Positions 25,972 through 34,192 are shown, numbered from the stretch's first letter. The stretch: 47,472 nt of DNA from Microbacterium sp. (GCA_031277885.1 JAITLM010000048.1:1-47472); one strand, 5' to 3'. A program made the numbers and translations. The notes: generated by a model from the letters alone, not told the origin.

Positions 25972-26148
25972 ATGCCCCAGACCCCCGACACCCAGGACCA
26001 CCGCCCCGAGCGCGAGGACGCCCCTGAACGGCGCGCGGCGATCTATCCGCTGATCGATGTCGACCCGGACTTCCACATCCCGGCCCGCCGCGAGGGCGCG
26101 CTCACGAAGATGCTCGTCGCCCTGCGGATCCTCCCCCAGGCCTCCTGA
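25972..26148 (+). CDS. Small hypothetical protein (58 residues)
   Basis: A short frame opening MPQTPDTQDHRPEREDAPER and closing LTKMLVALRILPQAS. It has a clear AGAGG ribosome site, two adjacent ATGs (25969 and 25972) and strong GC3 bias. The first 25 residues are polar, then comes IYPLIDVDPDFHIP and a mildly hydrophobic end, with no membrane span or known motif. It is divergent from the aquaporin and shares its AT-rich promoter region. A hairpin follows the stop, so it looks like an independent gene. I do not recognise the family. Confidence 0.6.
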   Translation: MPQTPDTQDHRPEREDAPERRAAIYPLIDVDPDFHIPARREGALTKMLVALRILPQAS

Positions 26149-26160
26149 CGGGACACGCAC

Positions 26161-26232
26161 GCGAGCCGCACACGCGGGTGCGCGGCTCGCGCCGCAGGCG
26201 CGTCCGCTCGGCTCGCACCGCAGGCGCGTCCG
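26161..26232. repeat. Hairpin plus 26-bp-period direct repeat between convergent genes
   Basis: GCGAGCCGC (26161-26169) and GCGGCTCGC (26182-26190) form a perfect 9-base stem. A 23-base unit starting at 26184 recurs at 26210 with one mismatch (core CCGCAGGCGCGTCCG). The element separates the small gene from the convergent hydrolase gene and probably ends both transcripts. Confidence 0.65.
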
Positions 26233-26254
26233 ATGCCAGAGCTCGTGCCGCGGG

Positions 26255-27142
26255 TCAGCGCCGGGCGTCGAGCACCTCGCGCAGACGAGCGGCGAAGCCG
26301 GCCGGATCGCTCGGGAAGCCCGGCTGCTCGGTGAAGCCGCCGTGGTTGCTCGGGAACTCGGCGGCCTCGCCTCCGAGCGCCGCCGCGACCGATCGGGCGG
26401 CGCGTGCCGGCATGGTCTCCCCGGATTCGGCGCCGAACGCGATCACGAGACGCTCGCCGAAGCCCTGCAGCTGCGCGATCTCCGGTACGTAGGCGAGGAT
26501 CGACGGCATGTTGCGGAAGAGCGGATCCGTCCGCCCGCCGTCATCCGCGGTCGGGAGCCCGAACATGCCGGGATCCGGCGCGGGCCGGTCGAGGTAGTCG
26601 CCGGGGACCGCGCCATCGAACATCACGAACTGGATGAACTTGGCCAGAGCAGGGCCGGATCCTTCCGCGGCGTAGGTGCGCTTCTGGTCGGCGACGACCG
26701 CGAGCACCGCGTCCCGATCGGGCAGGAAGGCGGCCACGGGCGGCTCGTGCACGACCGCGATGCCGACATCGTCGGGGTGGGCGGCGAGCAGCGTGAGCAG
26801 GCTGACGCCTCCGCCGCTGCTGCCGAAGGCGTCCACGGGACCGGCGCGCAGGGCGGAGATCACGCGATGCAGGTCCTCCGCGTGCCGCTGCGCCGTGATG
26901 TCCGAGGTGCCGACCGGGTTGCGCCCGGCGCCGCGCGGGTCGTAGGTGATCACGGGACGGTCGCCGAAGTGCGAGGCGAGGATCGCGAACCCGGTCGCGT
27001 CCATGGGCGCACCGAAGAGGAAGAGCGCGGGCCGCTCGGCGGTCGCCGTCGCGAGATCGCCGTGCACGTCGTAGGTGATCGCGTCCTCGCCCTCCCCGAC
27101 CGTGTGCGTGGTCACTGCGCGGGCTGCGGCGTCGTTCGCCAT
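26255..27142 (-). CDS. Alpha/beta-hydrolase
   Basis: A 295-residue protein with the alpha/beta-hydrolase order. YDPRGAGRNPVGTSD follows strand 4, the nucleophile elbow is FGSSGGGVSLL (Ser near 121), and the late histidine lies in FPSNHGGFTEQPGF. It is likely a cytosolic esterase or haloperoxidase-like hydrolase; the substrate cannot be told. The start has GGAGG upstream. A perfect palindrome lies about 20-40 bases before the start codon, so it is probably under a repressor encoded elsewhere. Confidence 0.85.
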   Translation of the reverse strand: MANDAAARAVTTHTVGEGEDAITYDVHGDLATATAERPALFLFGAPMDATGFAILASHFGDRPVITYDPRGAGRNPVGTSDITAQRHAEDLHRVISALRAGPVDAFGSSGGGVSLLTLLAAHPDDVGIAVVHEPPVAAFLPDRDAVLAVVADQKRTYAAEGSGPALAKFIQFVMFDGAVPGDYLDRPAPDPGMFGLPTADDGGRTDPLFRNMPSILAYVPEIAQLQGFGERLVIAFGAESGETMPARAARSVAAALGGEAAEFPSNHGGFTEQPGFPSDPAGFAARLREVLDARR

Positions 27143-27163
27143 GGGATCCTCCGAATCCTTAAA

Positions 27164-27181
27164 TACAACTGATTGGTTGTA
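27164..27181. promoter_or_regulatory. Palindromic operator upstream of the alpha/beta-hydrolase
   Basis: TACAACTGATTGGTTGTA has perfect 6-base arms TACAAC and GTTGTA with a near-symmetric centre. It lies in an unusually AT-rich patch just before the hydrolase gene, where a promoter is expected. The type fits TetR/MarR family operators. No candidate regulator gene is adjacent. Confidence 0.5.
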
Positions 27182-27305
27182 GATTATGACTTCGTACCGT
27201 GGAGCACAAGGGCATCGCCCTCCGGCGCGGAAAGGTCGCCGTCGACGCGGACGGGCTGCACCGCCCCTCTCGCCACGGTAGACCTTCGCGATCTAACGTG
27301 GGTGC

Positions 27306-28529
27306 ATGGCAGGGCGAGCCGAGACGTTCATCGAGATCGACGGCGCCGAGGTGCGCGTATCGCACCCCGACAAGGTCGTCTTCCCGCAGGCGGGGCTGAC
27401 CAAGCTCGACCTCGTGGAGTACTACATCGCGGTCGCGGAGGGGGCGCTGCGCGGCGCCGGCGGCCGGCCCATGGTGCTCAAGCGGTTCGTGAAGGGCATC
27501 GACGCGGAGCCGTTCTTCCAGAAGCGGGTGCCGGAGCATCCCGCCTTCATCGGCACGGCGGTGCTGCGCTACGCGTCGGGCGGCTCCGCGGAGGAGGCCG
27601 TGCTCGGCGACGCCGCAGGGCTCGCCTGGATCGCCAATCTGGGCTGCCTCGATCTCAATCCGCACGCCGTCCGCGCCACCGACCTGGAGCACCCCGACGA
27701 GCTGCGGGTCGATCTGGATCCGATGCCCGGCGTGGAGTGGTCGCAGATCGTCGACACCGCGTTCGTCGTGCGCGAGGTCCTCGACGACTGCGGTCTCGTC
27801 GGCTGGCCGAAGACGAGCGGATCGCGGGGCATGCACATCCTCGTCCGCATCAGGCCGGAATGGGATTTCGCGGCCGTCCGCCTCGCCGCCGAGACGCTCG
27901 CGCGCGAGGTCGAGGCCCGCGCACCGGGGCTCGCGACCGCGCGCTGGTGGAAGGAGGAGCGCGGCGAGAGCGTGTTCGTCGACTTCAACCAGAACGCGAA
28001 GGACCGCACGGTCGCCTCCGCATATTCGATCCGGCCGCTCCCGGATGCGCGGGTGTCGACGCCCCTCGCATGGGACGAGGTGCGAGTGCGGCACCCGGAG
28101 GAGTTCACGGTGCCGACCGTGCGCGCCCGGTTCGCCGAGATCGGAGACCCGCATCGCGGCATCGACGAAGAAGCAGGGTCGCTGTCGGCCCTGCTGGCCC
28201 TGGCCGAGGAGCTCGGGCCGGCCGAGAAGCCGCCGCGCGGATCCGACGGATCCGGCCGCCGCGCGTCGGCCATGCCCCTCATCGAGATCGCGCGCACGAA
28301 GACCAGGCCCGAGGCGCTCGCGGCGCTCGAGCAGTGGCGCGCGACGCACGAGTCCGTCTCATCGCTCCTGCATCCCGCCGACGTCCTCGTCGACGGCATG
28401 CGCGGTTCGAGTTCGCTCTGGTACCGCGTGCGTGTCAATCTCCAGCACGTCCCGGAGGACCAGCGTCCTCCGCAGGAGCCCCTGCTCGCCGACTACGACC
28501 CCTGGGCCGGCAAGGCCTGGCCCGCCTGA
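27306..28529 (+). CDS. LigD-type primase-polymerase domain protein (stand-alone)
   Basis: A 407-residue archaeo-eukaryotic primase-like polymerase of the LigD PolDom/Prim-PolC group. Motifs are VSHPDKVVFP (18-27), VDLDPMPG (catalytic Asp pair near 137-139), KTSGSRGMHILV (phosphate and ribose contacts) and VFVDFNQNAKDRTVASAYS. It fills short gaps with NTPs during non-homologous end joining or excision repair. No Ku, ATP-dependent ligase or phosphoesterase domain is fused or adjacent. The C-terminal 110 residues form a family extension. A TAACGT box lies six bases before the ATG, so it is probably leaderless. Confidence 0.9.
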   Translation: MAGRAETFIEIDGAEVRVSHPDKVVFPQAGLTKLDLVEYYIAVAEGALRGAGGRPMVLKRFVKGIDAEPFFQKRVPEHPAFIGTAVLRYASGGSAEEAVLGDAAGLAWIANLGCLDLNPHAVRATDLEHPDELRVDLDPMPGVEWSQIVDTAFVVREVLDDCGLVGWPKTSGSRGMHILVRIRPEWDFAAVRLAAETLAREVEARAPGLATARWWKEERGESVFVDFNQNAKDRTVASAYSIRPLPDARVSTPLAWDEVRVRHPEEFTVPTVRARFAEIGDPHRGIDEEAGSLSALLALAEELGPAEKPPRGSDGSGRRASAMPLIEIARTKTRPEALAALEQWRATHESVSSLLHPADVLVDGMRGSSSLWYRVRVNLQHVPEDQRPPQEPLLADYDPWAGKAWPA

Positions 28530-28555
28530 GCCCGTCTGACGCCCGCCCTTTGATG

Positions 28556-28626
28556 CGCGAGACTCCATCTCCGCGACGAGACTGCAGTGTTCACGCGCAT
28601 TCTCGTCGCGGAGATGGAGTCTCGCG
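28556..28626. repeat. Perfect 26-bp inverted repeat between convergent genes
   Basis: Arms at 28556-28581 and 28601-28626 are exact inverses (core GAGACTCCATCTCCGCGACG) with a 19-base loop. It lies between the convergent primase-polymerase and cupin genes. The stem is longer than needed for termination and has no T-tract. The RNA from either strand would form one long hairpin. Confidence 0.9.
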
Positions 28627-28715
28627 GGTGGGTGCACGCCGATCCGCGCCTTCGTCGTCACCGCGACGCTGACCCTCGCGGCGGACCCGTTCGCACGCGG
28701 GCACGCGCTTCCTCG

Positions 28716-29081
28716 CTAGCTCAGCTCCCGCAACGGGGCGGTCCGGTCGCCGCCGGCGTCTCCGGTGTTGACCGTGCCCTGCGGCTCGAACAGGATCGCC
28801 TGGACCTCACCCTCCGCCTTCGGACAGTGCTCGACGCCCCGCGGCACGACGAACACGTCGTTGGGGTTCAAGACCACGTCTCGATCGCGGAGCTGGATGA
28901 CGAGCCGCCCGCTCACCACCAGGAACAGCTCATCGGTCTCGGGGTGCGAGTGCCAGACGAACTCGCCCTTCAGCTTGACCACCTTGACGTCGTAGTCGTT
29001 GATGCTGGTCAGCCGATGCGGCTGCCAATGCTCCGCGACCGCAGAAAGAGCTTCGTGCACGTTGCGAACATCGTCTGTCAT
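28716..29081 (-). CDS. Cupin-domain protein
   Basis: A 121-residue single cupin with FVWHSHPETDELFLVVSGRL (motif 1, two His and one Glu as candidate metal ligands) and DVFVVPRGVEHCPKAEGE (motif 2). Such short cupins are metal-binding proteins of varied or unknown function. It lies 29 bases after the MFS gene on the same strand but has its own TAGGCT box six bases before the ATG, inside a GAGCCTAGGCTC palindrome. It may therefore be expressed separately. Confidence 0.82.
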   Translation of the reverse strand: MTDDVRNVHEALSAVAEHWQPHRLTSINDYDVKVVKLKGEFVWHSHPETDELFLVVSGRLVIQLRDRDVVLNPNDVFVVPRGVEHCPKAEGEVQAILFEPQGTVNTGDAGGDRTAPLRELS

Positions 29082-29110
29082 GCCCTGAGCCTAGGCTCCA
29101 TGGTCCGGCC

Positions 29111-30400
29111 TCAGCGCACGGCTCTGATCGGGAGCACGGCGAGCCCGCCCAGGGCGCCGAAGACGATCGCCGCGATGAACAGGGCGGTGTAGTTCTGGCC
29201 GCTCCCGCCGATCGCCAGCAGCGGGATGGCCAGCACAGGGACGAGGACCTGCGGCACTTGATACGACAGCGCCACGATGCCGAGATCCTTCCCGGCCTCG
29301 TCGAATGTGGGCAGCACCTCGGTCATCATCGCGATGTCGACCGAGACGAAGGATCCCTGCGCCGCACCCACGAGCGTCATCGCCACGAGGAAGACCGGCA
29401 GGTCCGGTGCGACGGCCGCCAGCACCAGTCCGGCGGCCGAGAGCAGGGCGGAGATCCAGACGATCGCCTTGCGCCGGCCCGTGCGATCGGAGATCCAGCC
29501 GAAGACCAGGGTGGTGACGACGCTGGCGCCGGTGAAGATGAGCACGACCGTCGCGAACAGTCCAGAGGCGCTCTCCTTCGGCACCCCGAGACGATCGATG
29601 ATGAAGAAGAGGAGATAGGTCGACACCGTCAGGATCGACATGGTCACGAGCATCCTGCATGCCCACGCCCAGAAGAAGTCGCGGTATCGCACGGGGTTCA
29701 GCCAGTAGGTCGCCAGCACGTCGGACCATCGCCAGCGCGGAGGCCGATCGGTGCGCACGATGTCGTGCAGGCAGAAGAAGAGGATCCCGCAGAGCAGCGT
29801 CCCGATGGTGCCGGGGACGACGAACCAGGTCCACTGCTGATCGTTGGGCAGGGCGGCGACGAGCGCAGAGCCGACGACGAGCGCGACCGCGTTCGCCGCG
29901 CTCGCGGCGGCCGACACCCGTGCGCGGATGCTCGTGCGGATCTGATCGGCGAGAAGCGCATGGACCGCGGCGTTGGCCGCCCCATAGCCGGTCTGCGCGA
30001 TCGCCCACCCGAGGACGATCTGCCAGAGCTCGGTCGAGAAGGCCAGCACCAGGACACCGGCGAGCCCCGAGAGCGCGCCGGCGAGGATCCACGGACGCCT
30101 CTTGCCGAGTTTCGACATCGTGCGGTCGCTGAGCCGGCCGAACAGAGGAGTGATCAGGATGACGATCACGCCGCCGACGGCCGCGACGATCGACAGCTCG
30201 ACGCCCTTGGCGCCGTCGTCGGCGAAGGCGAGCATCTTGGGGATCGATGCGCCGATGATCGTGCCGAGCACGAGGCTCAGCCCGAACCAGGCGGCGACGA
30301 ACGCGACGAGGAAGCCGCGGGGCTGCGGCGAGCCCGGGATGCCGCCCAGGACGGCCGGGCCCGAGGGAACCGCGGGCTCGAGTGTGGTTCGGGACGTCAT
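29111..30400 (-). CDS. MFS transporter
   Basis: A 429-residue membrane protein with about 12 hydrophobic segments. Loop 2-3 motifs of the superfamily are FGRLSDRTMSKLGKRRPWIL (first half) and FGWISDRTGRRKAIV (second half). KRRPWI also resembles glycoside/cation symporters and the SLC45 group. The substrate is unknown. The gene follows two HSL-type esterases on the same strand, under a divergent LacI-type regulator. This suggests uptake of an acylated sugar or similar ester, or of the product released by the esterases (inference). Confidence 0.88.
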   Translation of the reverse strand: MTSRTTLEPAVPSGPAVLGGIPGSPQPRGFLVAFVAAWFGLSLVLGTIIGASIPKMLAFADDGAKGVELSIVAAVGGVIVILITPLFGRLSDRTMSKLGKRRPWILAGALSGLAGVLVLAFSTELWQIVLGWAIAQTGYGAANAAVHALLADQIRTSIRARVSAAASAANAVALVVGSALVAALPNDQQWTWFVVPGTIGTLLCGILFFCLHDIVRTDRPPRWRWSDVLATYWLNPVRYRDFFWAWACRMLVTMSILTVSTYLLFFIIDRLGVPKESASGLFATVVLIFTGASVVTTLVFGWISDRTGRRKAIVWISALLSAAGLVLAAVAPDLPVFLVAMTLVGAAQGSFVSVDIAMMTEVLPTFDEAGKDLGIVALSYQVPQVLVPVLAIPLLAIGGSGQNYTALFIAAIVFGALGGLAVLPIRAVR

Positions 30401-30421
30401 CGTCTCCTCCTGGGAACAGGT

Positions 30422-31399
30422 TCAGGCCGCAGGCGCGGCGGAGCGGTAGGCGCGGGTGAGTTCCTGCGCGTGCTGCGCCTGCCACGCACGCGCTCCGTCG
30501 AAGACCGCCGTGAGGCCTGGCGTGCAATGGAGGTGCCCGGCGCCGACGACGAGCTCCGTCTCGACGCCGACCGTCCGCAGCCTCGCGGCGAAGGCGATCC
30601 CCGCGTCGCGGAGCGGATCGTGCTCGCCGACGAAGATCAGCGTCGATGGGAAGCCGGAGACGTCATCCGCGTCGAGCGGAGAGGCATCGCTGTCCGCGGG
30701 CCCGTCCGGGCCGACGTACAGCCCCGCCACCCACGCGAACTCCTCGCGCCACGATCTGCCGGCCTGTTCCGCGGCGCGGCCCACGGGGTGCAGCGCGAGG
30801 GCGGGGACTTCGAGGTCGACATGCACGAGGGGGACTCTCCCCCGCAATCGCAGCACGGTGCTCGCCGCGATCGCCGCGCCGGCGGAGTTGCCGCCGATGC
30901 CCACCCGTGCGGGGTCCGCGCCGAGGCGGGGCCCGCCCGCGATCAGGGCGTCGAGGGCCGCAGCCGCGTCGTCGCTGGCGGACGGATAGGGATGCTCGGG
31001 CGCGAGACCGTACTCGAGCGAGAAGATCTGCACGCCGCTGTCCAGGGCGCGGCGCGCGCACAGCCGTTCGTTGATCTGCTCGTCGACCGAGCCGGCGAAG
31101 AACCCGCCTCCGTGCAGCCAGAGCTGAGACGGGAGGGGGCCGGTCCCGCTCTCAGGGCGGTACCGTCTCAGGCGCAGCGGCCCGCGGGGCCCGGCGACGA
31201 ACAGGTCCTCTCTGGCCACGCCGTCGGGAACCGGCAGCACGGCGTCGACGGCCAGCAGATCGGAGAGCCGGCGTTCGGCGGATCTCCGCAGGAGCGGATC
31301 ACGGCTCTGCAGTCCGGGGAGCCCGGGCGAGAGCTCCTCGATGCGGGCGATCCAGCCGAGGACGCCGGGATCGAGGGCGAGCTCGGAGATCCCGCTCAT
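30422..31399 (-). CDS. HSL-family alpha/beta-hydrolase (esterase)
   Basis: A 325-residue protein with the hormone-sensitive-lipase motif QLWLHGGGFFAGS (oxyanion hole), YGLAPEHPYPSA, the nucleophile elbow GIGGNSAGAAIA, a late aspartate in FVGEHDPLRD and a histidine near AGHLHCTPG. It should hydrolyse short-chain or aromatic esters in the cytosol. It overlaps the preceding hydrolase gene by four bases (ATGA), and the MFS gene lies 21 bases downstream, so the three form an operon. Confidence 0.9.
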   Translation of the reverse strand: MSGISELALDPGVLGWIARIEELSPGLPGLQSRDPLLRRSAERRLSDLLAVDAVLPVPDGVAREDLFVAGPRGPLRLRRYRPESGTGPLPSQLWLHGGGFFAGSVDEQINERLCARRALDSGVQIFSLEYGLAPEHPYPSASDDAAAALDALIAGGPRLGADPARVGIGGNSAGAAIAASTVLRLRGRVPLVHVDLEVPALALHPVGRAAEQAGRSWREEFAWVAGLYVGPDGPADSDASPLDADDVSGFPSTLIFVGEHDPLRDAGIAFAARLRTVGVETELVVGAGHLHCTPGLTAVFDGARAWQAQHAQELTRAYRSAAPAA

Positions 31400-32412
31400 C
31401 GCTCGACGTCCGGGTAGACGACCGGGGCGTCATGCAGCGTCCGCAGCACCGCCACGAGCTCGCGGTGCAGGTGATCCGCCGCGGGGACGTGACCCCGGTA
31501 GGTCCCGGATCCGTGGCTCTGCCCGATCACCCTCAGACAGGTCACCGGAACCCCCGCATCGGCGAGCGCCCGGGCGTAGGCCTCCCCGTCGCCACGCAGC
31601 GCGTCGAGCTCGGCGGTGTAGATGACCGCGGGAGGCAGGCCCCGCAGGGACGGGGCGAGCAGCGGCGAGGCATAGGGCTCGCGAGCGGTCGCAGGATCCT
31701 TCCCGAGGTACTGGGCGACGATGCCGCGCGCGAAGCGACGGAACAGCGCCTTGGGCACGAGCGAGGACTGCGCCTCGGGTTCGAGGTGCGCACCGGTCAT
31801 GTCCAGCAGCGGCATCTCCAGCACCTGGAGTCGGATGGGCCGGTTCTTCCTGTCCCGGTTCATCAGCGCGGTCGCGGCGGCGAGGTTCCCGCCGGCCGAT
31901 CCGCCGCCCAGCGCGAGCCGGTCCGGGTCCCCGCCCAGTTCGCGGGCGTGGGTCGCCGCCCATTCGAACACCGCCCAGCACTGCTCGGGCTGGGCCGGGT
32001 AGGTCACCTCGGGGGCGTGCGAGTACTCGCCGGCTACGACGATGATGCCCGCGTCCCTGGCGCGCTCGCGGAACATCGCGTCCCACCACACCCAGTCGAT
32101 CCCGGCGAGCTCGAAACCCCCACCGAAGAAATAGACCAGGACGGGCAGCCCCGCATCCGCGGCGGCGCGTTCCGGTGTGGGCCAGTAGACCCGCAACCGC
32201 GCGTCCGGATGACCGGGCACGGGGATCGAGTGTTCCTCGGTGGCCGCGGGAACCGGCGCGATTCCGAGCTCCGCCGTCATCACTGGATCGAATGCGGCCG
32301 CATTGCGCCGGCGCTCCTGCGCCGTTTTCCCCTGGGGTGGCTGCAGCGGCGCGAGCCGCCGTTCGACGGCCTCGACGAACGCGTCCACCCTCGGCCTGTT
32401 CCGCCCCATCAT
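31396..32412 (-). CDS. HSL-like alpha/beta-hydrolase with an altered oxyanion motif
   Basis: A 338-residue hydrolase, first gene of the esterase-esterase-MFS operon. The order matches HSL enzymes: VLVYFFGGGFELAG where HGGG is expected (the His is replaced by Phe), GEYSHAPEVTYPAQ, the nucleophile elbow LGGGSAGGNLAAA, a late Asp in TAELDALRGDG and His in IGQSHGSGTY. The start at 32412 was chosen because GAGGGAG lies six bases upstream; a second ATG follows at once. The changed His suggests an unusual substrate or reaction. Confidence 0.85.
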   Translation of the reverse strand: MMGRNRPRVDAFVEAVERRLAPLQPPQGKTAQERRRNAAAFDPVMTAELGIAPVPAATEEHSIPVPGHPDARLRVYWPTPERAAADAGLPVLVYFFGGGFELAGIDWVWWDAMFRERARDAGIIVVAGEYSHAPEVTYPAQPEQCWAVFEWAATHARELGGDPDRLALGGGSAGGNLAAATALMNRDRKNRPIRLQVLEMPLLDMTGAHLEPEAQSSLVPKALFRRFARGIVAQYLGKDPATAREPYASPLLAPSLRGLPPAVIYTAELDALRGDGEAYARALADAGVPVTCLRVIGQSHGSGTYRGHVPAADHLHRELVAVLRTLHDAPVVYPDVER

Positions 32413-32448
32413 GATGATCTCCCTCGGTCTCGGCACTATTGTGAATGG

Positions 32449-32477
32449 ATCGAAGCGCTTCGATGAAGCACTTCGTC
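32449..32477. promoter_or_regulatory. LacI-type operator pair in the divergent promoter
   Basis: ATCGAAGCGCTTCGAT (32449-32464) is a perfect 16-base palindrome. GAAGCACTTC follows at 32465-32474 as a second, weaker site sharing the GAAGC/CTTC pattern. They lie between the divergent esterase operon and the LacI gene, as expected for autoregulated control of the operon. Confidence 0.7.
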
Positions 32478-32494
32478 ACAGAGAGGACGAGGCC

Positions 32495-33481
32495 ATGCGC
32501 GGATCCCCGAAAGTGACCATCTACACGGTCGCCGATCGTGCCGGAGTGAGCATCTCGACCGTCTCGCTCGCGATCAACGCGCCGCACCGCGTGAGCGAGC
32601 AGACGCGCGAGAGGGTGATCGCCGCCGCCGGTGCGCTCGGGTACCGCACGACGTCAGAGCGTCGTCCCGTCGCCGGGATGAGGATCGCGGTCGCCGCGCC
32701 GTTCACCACCTACCAGACGTACCTCCGGCGCTTCGCCGGGATGCTCCTCCGCGCCCGCGATACGGCGATCGAACTCGCCGCCCACGATCTCCCTTCCGCC
32801 GCCAGCGCCAAGGCGCCGCTCCTGGACGCCTTGCCGGCGCGTGGCGGGATCGACGGGCTCATCGTCATGGGCGTCCCGCTGGGCAGCGCCGCGCTCCGGG
32901 CGAGCCGGGATGCCGCGCTCCCCCTGGTCCTCGTGGACGTGCGCCGTGCCCGTCCGGTCGGCGAGGATCCGCCGGTCGTCCTCCTCGATGACGAGGCCGG
33001 AGGGCGTCTCGCCGGCGAGCATCTTCGCGCGCGCGGCCATCGCCACGTCGCCTACCTGGGCGAGCCGCTGCTCTCGCGGGACTACGTCGCGGCCGGACAG
33101 CTCCGCATGCGCGGCCTGTCGGAGCACGTCAGGATCACGCCGATCGCGTGCGAGCTCGACGCGGATCCCACCGCGCGTCTGCGCCAGGTCCTGTCCGGGT
33201 CCGATGCGCCGACCGCGATCATGGCCAACCACGATGAACTCGCCGCCCGCGCGTGGCGCGGCCTGCGCGCGGAAGGCCTATCGGTGCCCGGCGATGTGGC
33301 GATCCTGGGCTTCGACGACGGTCCGCTCGCTCAGGCGCTCGACCTCACCACTGTCCGCCAGCCCTTCGAGGAGTCGGGCCGGCTCGCCCTCGAGATGCTC
33401 ATCGACGCGATCGCCCATCCGTCCAGGTCGATCCAGCGGATGGAGCTCGCGCCGAGTCTGATCGTCCGGACGAGCACGTGA
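32495..33481 (+). CDS. LacI-family transcriptional regulator
   Basis: A 328-residue repressor. The helix-turn-helix and hinge run from VTIYTVADRAGVSISTVSLA (residues 7-26) to VIAAAGALGYR (about 46-56), followed by a periplasmic-binding-type sensor domain with IDGLIVMGVP, DEAGGRLAGEHL and VAILGFDDGPLAQAL. It is divergent from the esterase/MFS operon and likely controls it through the palindrome upstream. The inducer is unknown and may be a sugar or an ester product. An AGAGGACGAGG stretch gives the ribosome site. Confidence 0.9.
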   Translation: MRGSPKVTIYTVADRAGVSISTVSLAINAPHRVSEQTRERVIAAAGALGYRTTSERRPVAGMRIAVAAPFTTYQTYLRRFAGMLLRARDTAIELAAHDLPSAASAKAPLLDALPARGGIDGLIVMGVPLGSAALRASRDAALPLVLVDVRRARPVGEDPPVVLLDDEAGGRLAGEHLRARGHRHVAYLGEPLLSRDYVAAGQLRMRGLSEHVRITPIACELDADPTARLRQVLSGSDAPTAIMANHDELAARAWRGLRAEGLSVPGDVAILGFDDGPLAQALDLTTVRQPFEESGRLALEMLIDAIAHPSRSIQRMELAPSLIVRTST

Positions 33482-33549
33482 GCCAGCCTCCGGCGCGAAC
33501 CGTGTCTGACCAGGGTCAGAAGACTCCGGGAACCATTCGACGTGGTGGG

Positions 33550-33999
33550 TTAGCCAAGCCGAGCCGGTGCCCCCGGCGGGAGGTTTCGCACCTGCTCGTG
33601 GATCTGTCCCGCGAGATTGACGGCAACTTCGAAGTCGATGAGCTGAAGATTCGCGACGGACAGCGAGCCTCCGAGCACGGGCGGAACTCGGAAGTCATAG
33701 ATCTCGTCGTCACTGGGCACTAGCCCGTTCGCGTCGGCTTCAGCAGCAAGGCCGACCATGAGGTATTCGTCACGCCCGTCCTTCGTGTTGAGAATCGCGG
33801 TCAGCTCCTCGCCCGTCGAGCACAGCTCACTCAATGAACCACCGACCACATCGAGCAGCCAATACGACTTCGGCCCCTGCATGAACACATCGCCGAAAGG
33901 GGACGTGAAGAGTGGGTTCTTGTCACCCAAGTCCAGGAAGCCCCAGGACTCCAAGGCCGACAAAACCACTGGATCGGGGAACCGCCGGATCAACTCCAT
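33550..33999 (-). CDS. Tdi1/DUF1851-like immunity-type protein
   Basis: A 149-residue protein. SPFGDVFMQGPKSYWLLDVV followed by GSLSELCSTGEEL and LGGSLSVANLQLIDFEVAV resembles the T6SS immunity protein Tdi1 / DUF1851 family, whose members neutralise polymorphic toxins. No toxin gene is adjacent, so it may be an orphan immunity gene. Codon use is less GC-biased than in its neighbours, in line with a small accessory patch. A TAGATT box six bases before the ATG suggests leaderless expression. The family call is moderate. Confidence 0.65.
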   Translation of the reverse strand: MELIRRFPDPVVLSALESWGFLDLGDKNPLFTSPFGDVFMQGPKSYWLLDVVGGSLSELCSTGEELTAILNTKDGRDEYLMVGLAAEADANGLVPSDDEIYDFRVPPVLGGSLSVANLQLIDFEVAVNLAGQIHEQVRNLPPGAPARLG

Positions 34000-34140
34000 G
34001 GGTCGAATCTAAACGCGGACCGGCGCCTGCGGATGCAGGGCGAGCGTTGAAACGAGTAGCGAGATCGCTTCGAGGGAGTGAGAACGCGGCGCGGTCGAAC
34101 TCGACACGACAGGCCATTTGGAAATCCGAAGCTCTCACTG

Positions 34141-34192
34141 TGCGGCAGGAGTGAGGACATAACCCGCGGCCTCACGATCATGAGTCGTGCGC
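34141..34192 (-). repeat. Degenerate copy of the 3' part of tRNA-Met (att-like remnant)
   Basis: The 52 bases align without gaps to 34875-34926 of tRNA-Met, with about 40 identities. All bases from the anticodon loop across the 3' anticodon stem are kept (TCACGAT, ATGAGTCGTGCG), while the T-arm has decayed. The orientation is the same as the tRNA. A direct repeat of a tRNA 3' part at the far end of inserted DNA is the usual mark of site-specific integration. The hepT stop lies inside it. Confidence 0.7.

Noticed and set aside
34000..34140. Possible small genes between the Tdi1-like gene and the tRNA remnant.
   Set aside because: The open frames are short, lack ribosome sites and leaderless boxes, and match nothing I recognise.
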